A stretch of DNA of 64,000 bases from Mugil cephalus (GCF_022458985.1 NC_061778.1:2001501-2065500); one strand, 5' to 3'. Shown: positions 44,253 through 55,794, numbered from the stretch's first letter. The notes: generated by a model from the sequence alone, not told the origin. Numbers and translations are program-made.

Positions 44253-44929
44253 TGGTGAGTTCAATTATTGCATCAGAAGATGTCGATCTCTGCGAAAGGT
44301 TGTGTGTTATCGGTTTGAGACCCGTAGTGGTTCTGCATCTCACCAACGCACTACAGAAAAACAAAGCACATACTCACCGAGCACAAACACAAACACACCC
44401 ACAGACAGTTGCGTTGTTACGTAACAACAGATTCAGTTGCTGTGTCACTATGAACCACAACAGCACAGACAGGCAACTGATTCTTCTGCCTTATCGATAG
44501 GGACGGATACAACAACGATAAGGTCATGAGTGTGTGTGTGTCTGTGTGTGTTTAGAGTAGAAAGAAAGAGAAGCTGAGAAAAGAGGAATACATAACGACA
44601 GTCAGTGTGTTACCAAACCAACAGACCACAGGGAGGAAACCGCACTGGATTACAGTTTTAACCTTGAACACACACACACGGTAACTGTATCAGCGAGGCG
44701 TTATGATAAGACACGTCTGCTGTGAGTTTTTTATGATGAACTGTCACTCAGCCTCAAATAAACCAAACTTTCTTGGACTTTTGACTCCAATTAATCAAAC
44801 TTATTCTTATTCTGCCCCACACTGATGGCTACTAGGTGGTTTAGGCTTCTGTAGCTGTGGCAACAGCCCAGACCTCAAGGTACCGTGGGACTAGACCCAA
44901 GTAGCCTATATCTACATCGTCTCCATGCA

Positions 44930-45420
44930 CATCTTAATGGAGCTATGCTCCAAATTCAGCTTTCTGAATGTGGTCCTCGGCCCAGTTTACATGCAACATG
45001 TTCTCCTCCACACTAGGTGGCGATATGTGTTTCGTCAGTGGGTTAATACGGCCCTCTTTCCAGTTGACCTCATATAAAAAACAACTGGAGTTATTCATGT
45101 GGCAGACCGGCGTTTCAATCAAACGGATAATAGTTCAGCTTTTTAATCTCGTATATAATGTGCACGTTACTTATGGTGCATTTAAGTGTCTTTTTCATCA
45201 GTCGGCTTAATTTTTGTTTACACCTCCTACATCGCTTTGAACAATGCCGACTGAAACTTTGGTGTCTGTGTTGTTGCTGTAGCCAGAAGCCTGACGTGCT
45301 GAAACGTAGCGGCAACGCAGACAACGCAAGGGCTATGATTGGTCCGCTTGGGAGTAGCGTGTTTACGCTTTAGTGTTTCCGGCTGCTTCTTCTTCTCCAC
45401 AGTTTTGAATTGGACAAGTC
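44930..45420. repeat. dispersed repeat, copy 3
   Basis: See 39290-39720. The right side adds GAAACGTAGCGGCAACGCAG and GGCTGCTTCTTCTTCTCCAC; the latter phrase also occurs in reversed context at about 39160-39178. Confidence 0.6.
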
Positions 45421-45539
45421 AAGAAAAGGTTAACTGAGTAAGTTCAGATATACAAGCATTTGTACGACTCGTCTTCTGCAAAACTTCACAACATTTCTGC
45501 CGAAGTTCCAGTCACAGTTGTTGAATATATAGGTGTATA

Positions 45540-45660
45540 TGTTATATATTCCTGTTTTGCTTAGTCGCTGCATCGTAGGCTTTTGGTGATGGTAATTTCA
45601 ATCCTGTATTGTGTTGCACATGTCAGAATTGACAATAAAGTTGACTTGACTTGAAAGTGA
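45540..45660 (+). repeat. retroposon 3' tail (ATAAAGTTGACTTGACTTG), copy 1
   Basis: TGTGTTGCACATGTCAGAAT then GACAATAAAGTTGACTTGAC. Nearly identical to 56345-56455. A tandem GACTT tail is typical of a non-LTR element 3' end. Confidence 0.7.
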
Positions 45661-45789
45661 AGCAGGAAGTGGAAACAAACGTTAACTCGACTGTGTTTGA
45701 GTGGTGTAGACTGACGAGTGCACGAGTATAAATGTCTGGAACCGGTGCAGGCTACGTACATGTGTGTGTCCCACAGTTCTCTAAAAAAC

Positions 45790-45900
45790 AGCCTTAAGCT
45801 TTAAGCTCTACCTGTTCTTTCATTTTTTGCTGCTGGAAAAAGAATTTCCCACGCTATTAATAAAGTATCTCTATCTATCTACTCACTCATTAATCTATCT
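45790..45900 (+). repeat. retroposon 3' tail (AATTTCCCACG...ATAAAGTATCTCTATC)
   Basis: AAAAAGAATTTCCCACGCTA then TTAATAAAGTATCTCTATCT and a TCTA-type tail, a common fish LINE 3' end. Confidence 0.55.
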
Positions 45901-47395
45901 TTATATGCGGTAGTCCTTCCTTTTGATGGTCAACCGTTTGTGGGCCTTTGCATGAGTGCAACCACACTGACTGTAAGAAAATGTCCCTGTTCTATTATTT
46001 CTAATTATACACCCCCCTCCCCCAACCTTTACAGAGCAGCAGTAGTTTAATGGATGTGTGGCGTACATTAGCATGCACGCTACAACCTTCAACGTGATTG
46101 GTCTGAGATGAATTTCCTCATCTGAACACACACAGAAAATTCTGCCTGTTACACACCTTCTACTCAAAAGTCAGCAGGAGTTAAAGTACGTGGAGAAGAT
46201 CAACACATTATGATGATTAGAGTTATATTAGCATAACTAAGGAATGGTTTGGATGCCAGTCGGATTATTTATTGTATTGTTTCAGTCCCTAAAACAGCAA
46301 AAAACTACATGCACACAGCAACAATGATCAAAATCCTGAAACGATGTGTTCAGACATGATTATAAAATGAACTTCAGGATGCAATTTAAACTCTTTATGG
46401 TTTAGATGCTGTTAGCTGTACCATTTCTGCACTGTGCCACCTTAATTAACTTCCAGGACAAAGCGAAGACTAATTTATGATGCATGAAAATCAACAATCA
46501 CAAGCTGAGTCTGTGGCAGCACAGGTCAGGACCCCAAAAGCTTCTAACTGATAAGAAGATTGATGGCAGAACCATGTTAGGATGTAGAGACCATTTAATA
46601 GAGATAATGTTCAGCTTTGTGGTTCAGAACTAAACAGGATTTGGGGTTTTTGTTTTTCACAAGAGACATAAAACATTGCATAGTCTTTTCATAACTGCCT
46701 CGTACTGAATGAAATGCAAAAGTGTGATATATTCACGTCGTCCCACTCCAACAGGAAGTGTTGCACTGATGCTGTGAGTGGTTGGTACTTTTCCATCTTC
46801 CGAGCTTTGAGGACGCAGTAATCACCCGAATTTGCATTTCAACTAGTTTGAAATGAGGGAGCGTGATGACGAGCATGAAGGAGTGGCTGGATCTCCACTG
46901 GCCCACGTGTCAGGATGGCTTCTTATCTCTCACAAACGTGAGGCCACGATTATAAAGTCTAACTGACACACAACGTCGGGTCGGATTCATAAAAACAACA
47001 AGTTGAGTAATAGTAGCAGGTCTGGTCACTTCTTCATTTCTTGGCTTTTAGTTCGTCCTGTCCTGGCTTCAGTTCAGTGAATAATGTCCCTTCTGCCTCT
47101 AAGGCGTCTTTTGACACCTCTTTGAAGAACTAAACCCGGGTGTGGCTCAATTGTCAGTCTAATACATCTTTACACTCCAGACGACTTCACTTCAGACTTT
47201 AGGAGGAGACACAGACACAAACTGCTAAACAAGACACCGTTGTGTCACTGATGGTGCGTTGTGTTGTTTTCAGTATGAACACGAAGAAGAAGAAGAAGGT
47301 TTGAAGCGTTTATAAAACCATCAAAACTGGAGACGTAAAGAATCTGAAACGCATCCTTACAAAGTTTACAAGTGTTTGTTATTAACCTCTTGAGG

Positions 47396-47860
47396 GCCGA
47401 GCTTTAGTTTGCTATGCACTTTTAATTTATTCCAAGGTATTTGGGATTAGTAGGAGCTAAGAAGTATAAAAACTAAGCATCATCTTTGAACAGGAAGTAG
47501 TTTTTTGGGGGAAAAAATATCCTCATATGTGGACACTGGGATTATTTCACTGTATATTATAATAATAAAGTCACAAATATGGAACTAATTATAACATGAC
47601 TGAACATGACTGTGCAAAGACAATATTTATAGAATTTTGTGTGTCATATTAAACTAGGGAAGTTAATAAACACACAAGTTTCAACTGTAAAATCTGACGA
47701 TGTTTTTCACGTTTTGTCGCCTGCAACACAACTTTGCTGAAACGGTCGCTATCGTGTTTTTACACCAACTGGTATCTAATTATCAGGATGTCAGGTCTAA
47801 ATGAAGCAGAAGAAGCTGCCAAAAACCTAAGACTTAACGTCCCCACACACACTCGGCCAG
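47396..47860. mobile_element. TTAA-flanked MITE, copy C
   Basis: Left end CCTCTTGAGGGCC after TTAA (47392-47395), same orientation as copy A. It shares GTATTTGGGATT, AAGCATCATCTTTGA, GATTATTTCACTG and AACCTAA...ACTTAACGTCCCC. The right end is truncated or decayed. Confidence 0.75.
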
Positions 47861-48488
47861 TAAAGTCTTTTCTGATGTAGCTGGAGAGCTTCTCCAAATC
47901 TGTTCAAAAGCTCAATTTACTGCAGAAACATGACAAGTTTCCCATCAACGTCACGATGAAGATGTTATGTTTAAAGTCTGCTGTAATGTCATAAAACGCC
48001 AACTATTAAAAGACAAAAATAAAAGCAGACAAGGTTCTTTGAGTCTATCATTTCCTCATTTCAGCTCAGCTGCTGCAGCCTGGCTTGAATGCAAACACAT
48101 TTTTAAATATTTTCAACCAGTATTTTAACTACTTCAACGACAATAAATGCATTTGCTGTTTGCACCACATGCCATTAACTCCTTAGCTGCAGCGCTCCTG
48201 AACAAAGTGAGAGGACGGCCTGTTAAAAGAATGAAGAATGCTCCTTTAAGGATTTGGTAATGAATGGGTAGAAAAGTAGCTTCATTCAGCAGCTCCCTCC
48301 TCTTCTTTCTGCACCCACCCTGCCCCCCAGCACACCATTACAATGCAAGACCCCAACCCCCCAACACACACACTCGCACACACACATTAACGCACATTAA
48401 CACACACTCCCCTCCCTGGCCTGCCCCCTGAAGCAAACAGGCAGGGGAAGGAGGGGGGGTTAGGGGCGTATGGGTGGGTTTCCCCAAC

Positions 48489-48496
48489 TATTTAAG
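48489..48496 (+). promoter_or_regulatory. TATA-like box of zfp36
   Basis: TATTTAAG sits about 260 nt upstream of the zfp36 ATG, in an otherwise GC-rich proximal region. A start site 25-30 nt downstream would give a 5'UTR of about 230 nt. Inducible TATA promoters are typical of the immediate-early TTP family; the exact start site is inferred. Confidence 0.55.
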
Positions 48497-48749
48497 CAGA
48501 TTCCAGCAGATGGTCGGGAAACTTTCCTCCCGGGGACACACTGCTCTTCCTCCCAACTCTCCGTGTCCTTCACTGCCTTCATCTTTATCTCCCCCTTCCC
48601 CTGGCTGGAACAAAAAAAAATAAAAAAAGCTTCTCCACGACAAACTGAAATCTCTCTCCGACTTCTCTCCCCGGAGCCCAGAAACTTTCCTCCACTGTGG
48701 GATCAGACGTCCGGCTCCTTCAGCTCTGCGAGGACGGTTGGAGCGAATC

Positions 48750-48803
48750 ATGCCCTCCGACTTTCTGACACCTTTCCTGGAACTGGATGAGGAGTTCTGC
48801 AAG
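48750..48803 (+). CDS. zfp36: zfp36 coding exon 1 ([18 protein letters not shown])
   Basis: 54 nt, 18 codons, then the donor GTGAGA. The ATG has A at -3 (CGAATCATGC). A short leucine-rich N-terminal peptide ending in ...CK at the exon border is the family pattern (compare ...VLCK in ZFP36L1) and includes an export-signal-like hydrophobic run. Confidence 0.92.
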
Positions 48804-50692
48804 GTGAGAAAGACCCAAAATAACAAGTTTAAAACTTCTTTAAGAGAGAAGCGTGTCTCGTCTGTCTGTTAACATGATTTCTTCATGTTGGTGAAATAAC
48901 GGAGTGCTAAAAAGTTACATAAACTGAGTAGAATTACAAATTCGTAAAGAGGTTTCAGTTTTCCTGTCTTTGCCGCATTGCAGATTTTTATTTTGTGGTT
49001 TATTTTTGTTTGAAAAATTATTGTGCAGTGACGAAAATGAGAGTTTATTGTGATAATATTTAAATAAAACAAAAAGCTGCTTCTAAAGGTTTCACAAGTT
49101 AGTTGATTTCTCATTTCCTCAGTCTTTGGACATTTCTGCTTTTTAAAATTTAAATATGTAAAAAATATATTAAAAAAAGATAAAGTTTAGGCAATGTCTT
49201 ATTGCTCTTGAGTTCTCATACAATGACTGGATGATGTTGCAATTTACTACTTTTCTTGGGAGATAAAAAGCGACTTCTTCATGCATGCTGGAGCAAATCT
49301 CTCCAGTCTGATGTGGCTGTTCAGCTGCAGCTCTAAAACCTCCTTTCAGCCTGACTTGGCCCCGCTGGTCTCGCTCCAGTGCTCCAGGAATGCAGAAAGC
49401 TCACATCTATTCTTCTCCCCTCTTCTTTTGTGCAACAGAATTTCCGCGGCCTGGAGGCGACAGATGGCTCAGCTACCGGCTCCCAGCAGCAACGGCAGCA
49501 GCAGCAGCAGCAGCAGCAGCACAGTCAAAGAGTCCTCGGCTTCCAGCGACGCCATTCTCTCTGCCCTGTGACCCTCCCCAACTCCAAGTTCAACAGCAGC
49601 AGCAGCAGCAGCAGCTCTGAAGTGGCCGAGTCGCCGTGCTGGGGGCTCAGTATGTCCCCCAGCCTGCAGTGGAGCAGAGAAAGTCAGCTTCCCCGCTCCT
49701 CGCTCAGCCACATTCCCTTCAGAGTGGACCGCTCGGTCAGCATGATCGAGGGCAACGCCAGAGACGACAAAGCCGTGACCCCGTCAGTGCTGCTGCCTCC
49801 GCCGGGGCTCTGCCTCAGCAACACGTCTCTTTCCTCCGCCGCTTCCTCCCCGGCCTCCAGAACCCCGGCCCAGGTCCAGGCCCAGGCCCAGGCCCCGGCC
49901 CCTCCGCCCCACATCTCCACCCGCTACAAGACCGAACTCTGCCGCACCTACGAGGAGAGCGGCGCCTGCAAGTACGGCGCCAAGTGCCAGTTTGCTCACG
50001 GCCTGGACGAGCTGCGCGGCCTCAGCCGACACCCCAAGTACAAAACGGAGCCGTGCCGCACTTTCCACACCATCGGCTTCTGCCCGTACGGCGCCCGCTG
50101 CCACTTCATCCACAACGCCGACGAGCTCAACGCCGCCGCGCCGCCACAGAAACACAAGCCGAGGCCTCCTCTGCTGCGCCACAGCTTCAGCTTCGCCGGC
50201 TTCTCCTCCTCCCCGCAGACCTTCCAACCAGTAGAGCAGTCCCAGCCTTCCTCCCTCCTCTTCACCCGGGCCTCCTCCGTCTCCCCTCCTCCCTCCTCCA
50301 CAGGCAGCCCTGAGCTCCTCTCCCCCCTCTTCCCTGAGCCGGGGGCGCTGAAGCATTGCCCCTACCCTTTCTCTGGCATCAGCGACCTGGCGGGTGAGGG
50401 CGGCGAGTCGCCTCTCCGCTTCTACGCCGTGACAGATTCCGTCAGCAGCAGGTGTCCCGCCTCCACGTTCACCCCCAAAAACCCAAACCTCCCGTTCCAC
50501 CTCCCCCAGCAGCTACCGGCGTCTCTGAGCGGCCGCCCCGGCCTCCAGCGCTGCTCCTCGGCCGACTCCCTCTCAGAGGAGGGCTACACGTCCTCCTGCT
50601 CCCTGAGCTCGTCCTCCAGCGGCGCCGAGTCGCCCAGCTTCGAGGGCCGACGCCTGCCCATCTTCAGCCGCCTGTCTGTCTCAGACGAGTAG
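48750..50692 (+). CDS. zfp36: tristetraprolin-family CCCH zinc-finger mRNA decay factor (two exons)
   Basis: It binds UAUUUAU elements in mRNA 3'UTRs and recruits the CCR4-NOT deadenylase, mainly in the cytoplasm. Exons 48750-48803 and 49439-50692 give 435 residues; the single intron is at the family-typical position. Zinc finger 1 is C186-X8-C195-X5-C201-X3-H205 after RYKTEL. Zinc finger 2 is C224-X8-C233-X5-C239-X3-H243 after KYKTEP. The 18-residue linker is canonical. The C terminus [14 protein letters not shown] (422-435) matches the family CNOT1-binding motif. Upstream are RRHS and RSVS sites like the 14-3-3 sites of the family. A polyglutamine run, polyserine runs and a QAQAQAPAP stretch are insertions from CAG/AGC-type repeats. 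Motifs mix ZFP36 ([20 protein letters not shown]) and ZFP36L1 (RRHS...VTLPNSKF) character. The family is certain; the paralog is not. Confidence 0.95.
49439..50692 (+). CDS. zfp36: zfp36 coding exon 2 (both zinc fingers and CNOT1 motif)
   Basis: The acceptor is TTGTGCAACAG, phase 0, and the exon ends at TAG. It carries both CCCH fingers, a long Ser/Pro-rich C-terminal domain and the terminal LPIF motif. An upstream in-frame ATG at 49379 is intronic and was not used. The high GC of this exon creates long antisense open frames that are not genes. Confidence 0.95.
   Translation, partial: NFRGLEATDGSATGSQQQRQQQQQQQQHSQRVLGFQRRHSLCPVTLPNSKFNSSSSSSSSEVAESPCWGLSMSPSLQWSRESQLPRSSLSHIPFRVDRSVSMIEGNARDDKAVTPSVLLPPPGLCLSNTSLSSAASSPASRTPAQVQAQAQAPAPPPHISTRYKTELCRTYEESGACKYGAKCQFAHGLDELRGLSRHPKYKTEPCRTFHTIGFCPYGARCHFIHNADELNAAAPPQKHKPRPPLLRHSFSFAGFSSSPQTFQPVEQSQPSSLLFTRASSVSPPPSSTGSPELLSPLFPEPGALKHCPYPFSGISDLAGEGGESPLRFYAVTDSVSSRCPASTFTPKNPNLPFHLPQQLPASLSGRPGLQRCSSADSLSEEGYTSSCSLSSSSSGAESPSFEGRRLPIFSRLSVSDE
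49492..49524 (+). repeat. CAG/CAA repeat encoding polyglutamine in zfp36
   Basis: Nearly uninterrupted CAG codons broken by one CGG (Arg) give a run of about twelve Gln. A second AGC run at about 49591-49615 encodes polyserine. Both lie N-terminal to the zinc fingers, in a part of the family that tolerates low complexity. Confidence 0.9.
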
Positions 50693-51553
50693 GGGAGGGT
50701 TTTTACTGCGAGGCTGAATTTAACCAGGGATAGATGCTCTAATTGTTTTAACTCCACACAGTAAAGCGTCTAGATAAACTCCAGAATCAAAACGGGACAC
50801 GAGGATTAAAACGTTAGGTTTTCGGTTCCTTCCTGAATCCAGCCGAGTAAACTATCTTTGTGCATATTGCATTTCATCCTAGCAGTTGTAGCGCTGCTCA
50901 GTGTTTGTCCAGTTTTAGCTGACTTTTGTTTTATTGTGAGTTTTTTTGTTTTTACCTTTCATGCCATTGTTACTGCTGTATACTGTTGTATACCCGTTTT
51001 CCTTTTAGAGAACTCTTGGAGGGTACTTGACTCAGCTCAGCATTCATCCACATGCTGCTCCTGCTGCTCAGTGGGAAGTTCTGTGTGAGAATTTCCTGTA
51101 CCCTGGTTTATGTTCGTGCCCTGCGTATGACTGATGTGCTGCCCACGGCTTTTTATTTCTTACTTGACTCTTTTGAAAACAGCTTCGACGCCTGCAGCAC
51201 TTCCTCGGTCATGTCTTGGGCCTCTGCGACTGTACGAAACCAGCGACCCTCTCGCCCGTGAGCAGGAGGGTTAAATAACTGTATGCCGTCACTGATTGAT
51301 TCACTGATTGGTCGTATGGCTGTGGCCACTTGATTGTATCTGTCAGACGTTTTATTGCCTGACAAGGGTTCAGTTAAACTGCCTTAGCAGCAGAAGGAAA
51401 ACTAGCACAAGTGTAGGCGACCCACTGACGCTCACTAGCTACCAAAGTTGTTGTTAGAGTTCTCCTAACCCACTAGTAACTAATAACCCCTAGCCTTAAC
51501 CATGTAACAGCTTATGTACAGTGTTATAGTTATTATAGCTTAACACTTTTCTT

Positions 51554-51562
51554 TTATTTATT
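51554..51562 (+). promoter_or_regulatory. AU-rich element UUAUUUAUU (1) in zfp36 3'UTR
   Basis: An exact match to the optimal nonamer bound by TTP-family zinc fingers, in a T-rich context. It is present in both predicted 3'UTR forms. Confidence 0.8.
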
Positions 51563-51876
51563 GCTTTTCTTTTTTTTTTTTTTTGTATGATTTATCAGAG
51601 TTTGCTTTGTGATTGTGTTGTGCATTTTTAACAATGCCGAAGAAATTATGCTTTACTTATGCATTTCACCCGCTCTGTTCGTGATATCCAGTAGCTTTAA
51701 GACGGCTTCTCCGGAGAGGAGAGGTCACGAGGAGGAGGAGGAGAAACATTTTGGCATTCTACATTTATGTTGCCTTATTGGCTGAGAGGCCTGGCGAAAA
51801 TCAGGGCTCGCCGAGCTCTCGAGCGTCGACGGCGAGTCTGCTCTCCTCTCCGAGAAGCCTCACACACCTCGACTGT

Positions 51877-51886
51877 AATAAATAAA
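51877..51886 (+). promoter_or_regulatory. proximal zfp36 poly(A) signal pair
   Basis: AATAAATAAA, two overlapping AATAAA hexamers, about 1.18 kb after the stop codon. Confidence 0.6.
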
Positions 51887-52245
51887 CCCGTTTATTCCCC
51901 ACTGATTATCTGAATGCAAAGCAAAGCGGTGGATATATGATGACCATCAGACAGGGAGCGAGAGGGGGAGAAACCTCTCGCATCGCTGTGGTTTTAGTGT
52001 GTGGACGTTCCTGTGTGTGCGACCTTCTCCTCAGATTTGAAGCCTTCGTTTTATCTCAGAGTTCGATGACAATGTGTTTGCAGGTCGGCCTCTGTTAAGT
52101 CTCTGAGCGGCAGGCGAAATCACGCGAGTTCAAAATGAAATGATTTTGCTGTTTGTTTGTTGTCCGCTCAGTCTGCCCCGAGGAGTCCAGAGACGCTTCC
52201 TGCTGCTGTCGACTGGACAGCGAGCTGTTTTGTTAACTTAAATTC

Positions 52246-52254
52246 TTATTTATT
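52246..52254 (+). promoter_or_regulatory. AU-rich element UUAUUUAUU (2) in zfp36 3'UTR
   Basis: A second exact nonamer, about 690 nt downstream of the first and past the proximal poly(A) signal, so only long transcripts would carry it. Confidence 0.8.
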
Positions 52255-52422
52255 TAGTTTCTTTTTTTTTTCAAAGCGAAACCTATACTGAGTTGTTTGA
52301 TATTGTGTTGTTTTTTTCTTGTTTCACATAATTTAAGTGCATCTATTGTTTACATTCCATGGGTTATGTTGATATCCTAGCTCTTTATCTTAATATATAC
52401 AGTATGTCCACCTTTATTTCAA

Positions 52423-52428
52423 AATAAA
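52423..52428 (+). promoter_or_regulatory. distal zfp36 poly(A) signal
   Basis: AATAAA followed about 10 nt later by an A-rich run, about 1.73 kb after the stop codon. It is the likely main 3' end. Confidence 0.65.
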
Positions 52429-53610
52429 AGTCATTGAAAAAAAAAAACTGTCTTGAATCTCACTGCATTTTTGTGTCCTCTCATGTCCAAAAACAAATAC
52501 GTTTTCCTAAGAATTTTCCTCTATTGTAATGGAAACAGGACAAACCACGAGCAAAATAGTGTCGTCTTAGTTTTTAAAGACTGCAGCTCCACATAAAAGG
52601 CTCAAATATGTCGGAAATATAGAAGAAGACGACATGAAAACCAGTGGCAGATTTCTCTTTGGTCTCATTTAACTGCGATGAATGTCTTTCAAGTGCGTTA
52701 TTTGTTTTATATTTTACAAATGTTGTGTTTCAGAGACGGGTTCCCATGAAAATCACTTTAGAAACCACTGCCTCCTGCTCCTTCGCCATCATCTGTGCCT
52801 CACCCACACAAAAGGTTCAAAGATTAACTCTTTCTCTTTACTTGCATTTAGGAAATTCCCCCCATCCACCCACCGACCCCTCCCCTCCCCTCTGTGTGTG
52901 TGTTTATGTGGTTGTGCGTTTGTTGTGTGTGTGTGTGAAGGGGAGTGAGTTTTGTTGCAACTCGTCTGAGCAGACCAATTTAGAGCGAGTGACACTGAGG
53001 AGAATGTTTGGGCAACAGATGCTCGAACAAAGACGTCTCTGCTCACAATGGGACACTGAGATACTTGTGACTGATTTCCATCTATTCACACAAAGTGGAG
53101 CAGAAGTTGAGATCCTCCCCTCTCCCTCTGTGTGTGGGTGTGTGTCTGTGTGCGTGCGCATTGGTCGAATCAGACTTTAAATTCTACGTTTAAAGAGTCT
53201 AAGAGCAATGTAACTCCACATTTTTCTCACGAGATGTTTTTCATTTAAAACTTTTATTTGCATGATTTTACAGCAGAAGCCATTTTTATTATTAAAGTCT
53301 TCGTTGGATGCAGGTGTAACATGTTTAAGGATGTTGTTAAAGCTTTAGAGTGAAGCACAGGATGTGCTCTTAACATTTCAGACTCAGTTTTTTGCTTGTG
53401 TCGCATTTATTTAAAACGTCTCTGTGTTTCATTTGATCCTCTATGCATGCATCTCACATACTTTTATATATTTAATCACTTTATGGGAGATGAAAACAAC
53501 TTCCTCGAAGGATCAGTAAAATATTCTGATATTCTGATCCAATTAATATTGTAAAAATAAAAGAATCTTAAAAAAAAAGTGTTTGTCTACATCCCACTCT
53601 GATGCTGTTG

Positions 53611-53706
53611 TGCGTGTGTGTGTGTGTGTGTGTGTGCGTGTGTGTCTGCTTGTGTGTCTCTGTGTGTGTCTGTGTGTGCGTGTCTGTGTGTGTGTGTGTG
53701 TGTGTG
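53611..53706. repeat. compound GT microsatellite
   Basis: GT runs interrupted by GC, CTGC and CTCT over about 95 nt, between zfp36 and AAMDC. Confidence 0.95.
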
Positions 53707-54241
53707 CTGGCATTCAGCTGAGGGCCGGCTGAGGATTTCCCTCTGGTGAATGAATAACAGTGAAGTGATGCAGGAGCAGACTCCCACAACCCCCATGGCT
53801 ACTTACCATTCAGTGCCCATGCCTGTGTGTGTGTTTGTGCATGAATGTGTGTGTGTGTATTGGTAAGACCTTAAAAAGGCCAAGGGCCATCCCTGTGCAG
53901 CCCCCTCGGCCCCTCCCTCCCCCCTCCCTCCTCCCTCCTCCTCCCTCCCCTCCTGGTCATGCAGTCCCTTTGTGTTTCCCCGCTTTCCCTTTTCAGCCTA
54001 ACATCTGTATGCTAATGCAGCTCAATGGGAATGGACAGGAATCAGCCTGGGAGAGAGGGTGAGGGGAGGCTTCCCTGTGTGTGGAGGGGGGAGAGAAAGA
54101 GGGAGAGATGGGTAGATAAAGTGATTTGGGAGAGTTCAGCAGCAGGGAAGGGTTTTTATTTCCCGGGCTTAGAGGGAGAAAGAACTATCGAACGGTCAAC
54201 AGGATGCTCTGCAGGGAACGGGACGGGGTAGAAGTTTTAAG

Positions 54242-54243
<2 letters not shown>

Positions 54244-54292
<49 letters not shown>
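54244..54292. repeat. (GT)n microsatellite
   Basis: About 24 pure GT units. Confidence 0.95.
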
Positions 54293-54295
<3 letters not shown>

Positions 54296-55794
54296 TAAAA
54301 AAATAAACTTTGATCAGGAGCAGAAACATGTTCCACAAACCGGATGTAAGAATGAGGCTCAGTTACTGGTTGTGCAAACATGGAAACGAGAACTCCACTA
54401 ATAATCCAGTGGCAGCAACTGATCTCCTCATAACCACAGAAACACTTTTTCTGATGATTCAGTGTTTGAAAACATGAACCAGAGCTGGAATCCATTGTTT
54501 TTATTTTCATTCGTCTCCTCCATCCTTCCCCTACTGCTTGGCCTCTCCTTCGTCATCTCCATGTTCTTCCTCCATCTTCTTCTTCTTCCCCGTCTCCTCC
54601 TCCTCCTTCTTTCCCATCCATTTTTTTCTTGTGCTCCTCTTCAAGGTCCAAGTTTCAAGGTTCTTTAAGCCACATTTGCACAAACCCAATTATTGAGAGA
54701 AACCACATAGGTCTTGCACAGTTAATGACGGATCCAGATCTTCCTGTGAAAGGAATCGCACCCTTTTGAATCCAGGTCCCAGGATGAAAAAGAAAAATAT
54801 GGAGCATGTGCGGTTCCTGTTTGACGTCACAACAACAACATCAGTGGTGGACAACAGGCTTGTGACGGTGCTGCATCAGATATTGACCCTTGTTAGTGGC
54901 TATAGGCTCAATATATACTGGTACTGCACCACTACCACGGGATAAAAACGATCACGGACTGAATGTTTGTAAAGGTCGATGCGAGGTTCTCCTCTATTTC
55001 TTCTTCCTTTTTTTTTGGCTGAGGTCTCTAGAAGAAACAGCGCCACACATAGGCCTGGGATATGTACTACAGCCTTTCTACATGACGCCAAGGAAAACCA
55101 GATCGTTTTCTTATGTGTGGACGTGGCCTCAGGGCCAAGAGCATTCGCACCTAAAGAATTTAATGGAAGAAACAACTTCAACCCTTAAACTATGAAAATA
55201 AGAAAGCTGCACCATGGACTATTATTAGAGAGCGTCATTGTACTATTTCTTCCCTCTTGTTGTTGTTGTATGTTTTTTAATTTGTAGAAAATTAAGAATT
55301 ATAAATAAATAATTTAAAAATATAAATATGAAATGAATGCAGAAGTCTAACCCGTGCAATGCAGTGTGTAGAGCACTACTGGCTCTAATGTTAGAATTAA
55401 ACTCTCTGCAGGAGACTGATCGGTCAAACTAATGCTTAAAGTCTTTTATAAATAAGTTTAAATAGAAATAGTTCAGACAGTAACTCTGATTTCAGGAATG
55501 AAAGACACAATATCTTGTCCAAATTAGCTGCAATTAAGCTACACTCTACACTACACTAGTGAAAGGTAAATCTAGGTCTAATGGTCTAATGTTCGGTTGA
55601 TGTAGAAAAAACCTCAGAAAGGTGGTGATTCACCTGGGAGGATGTAGTTTGCGGTGCTGTGGCTAGATTTATTCGAGGAGTTGTTGCACTTATTTATGAA
55701 CAATGAAAACACATTTGAATCGACATCTCTCAGTTATTTGAAGCTGAAGACCAGAACCTTCATGGAGTCACGACTTCATGCAGGTCTGTTTTTC

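Larger units (their letters stand above)
25760..48480. other. 22-kb gene desert between rab1 and zfp36
   Basis: No exon with recognisable coding content on either strand. It holds the CpG-rich stretch near 26.3-26.5 kb, two TTAA MITEs, Tc1 relics, several dispersed repeats and many GT/CA runs. Unique blocks at about 36440-37130, 40490-40720 and 46370-46510 may be regulatory. Deserts next to immediate-early regulators often hold enhancers, but nothing here proves it. Confidence 0.65.
50693..52437 (+). other. zfp36: zfp36 3'UTR
   Basis: No open frame or repeat explains this 1.75-kb stretch. It holds AU-rich nonamers at 51554-51562 and 52246-52254. Poly(A) signals lie at 51877-51886 (overlapping AATAAA pair) and 52423-52428. 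The second is followed by an A-rich cleavage-site-like run. Two transcript ends are therefore plausible, and only the longer would contain the second nonamer. Confidence 0.75.

Noticed and set aside
48250..48265. CArG-like box (CTCCTTTAAGGAT) upstream of zfp36
   Set aside because: Does not fit CC(A/T)6GG; only a short palindrome, although an SRF site would suit an immediate-early gene.
49379..49438. Upstream in-frame ATG for zfp36 at 49379
   Set aside because: Lies in the intron before a clear acceptor (CAACAG). Exon 1 at 48750 with the family N terminus and a GTGAGA donor explains the start.
49784..50500. 238-codon open frame antisense to zfp36
   Set aside because: GC-rich shadow of the zfp36 coding exon; Gly/Arg-rich translation without motifs.
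52644..53180. 178-codon plus-strand open frame after zfp36
   Set aside because: Translation dominated by GT-repeat-derived Cys/Val; no domain and no neighbouring splice structure.
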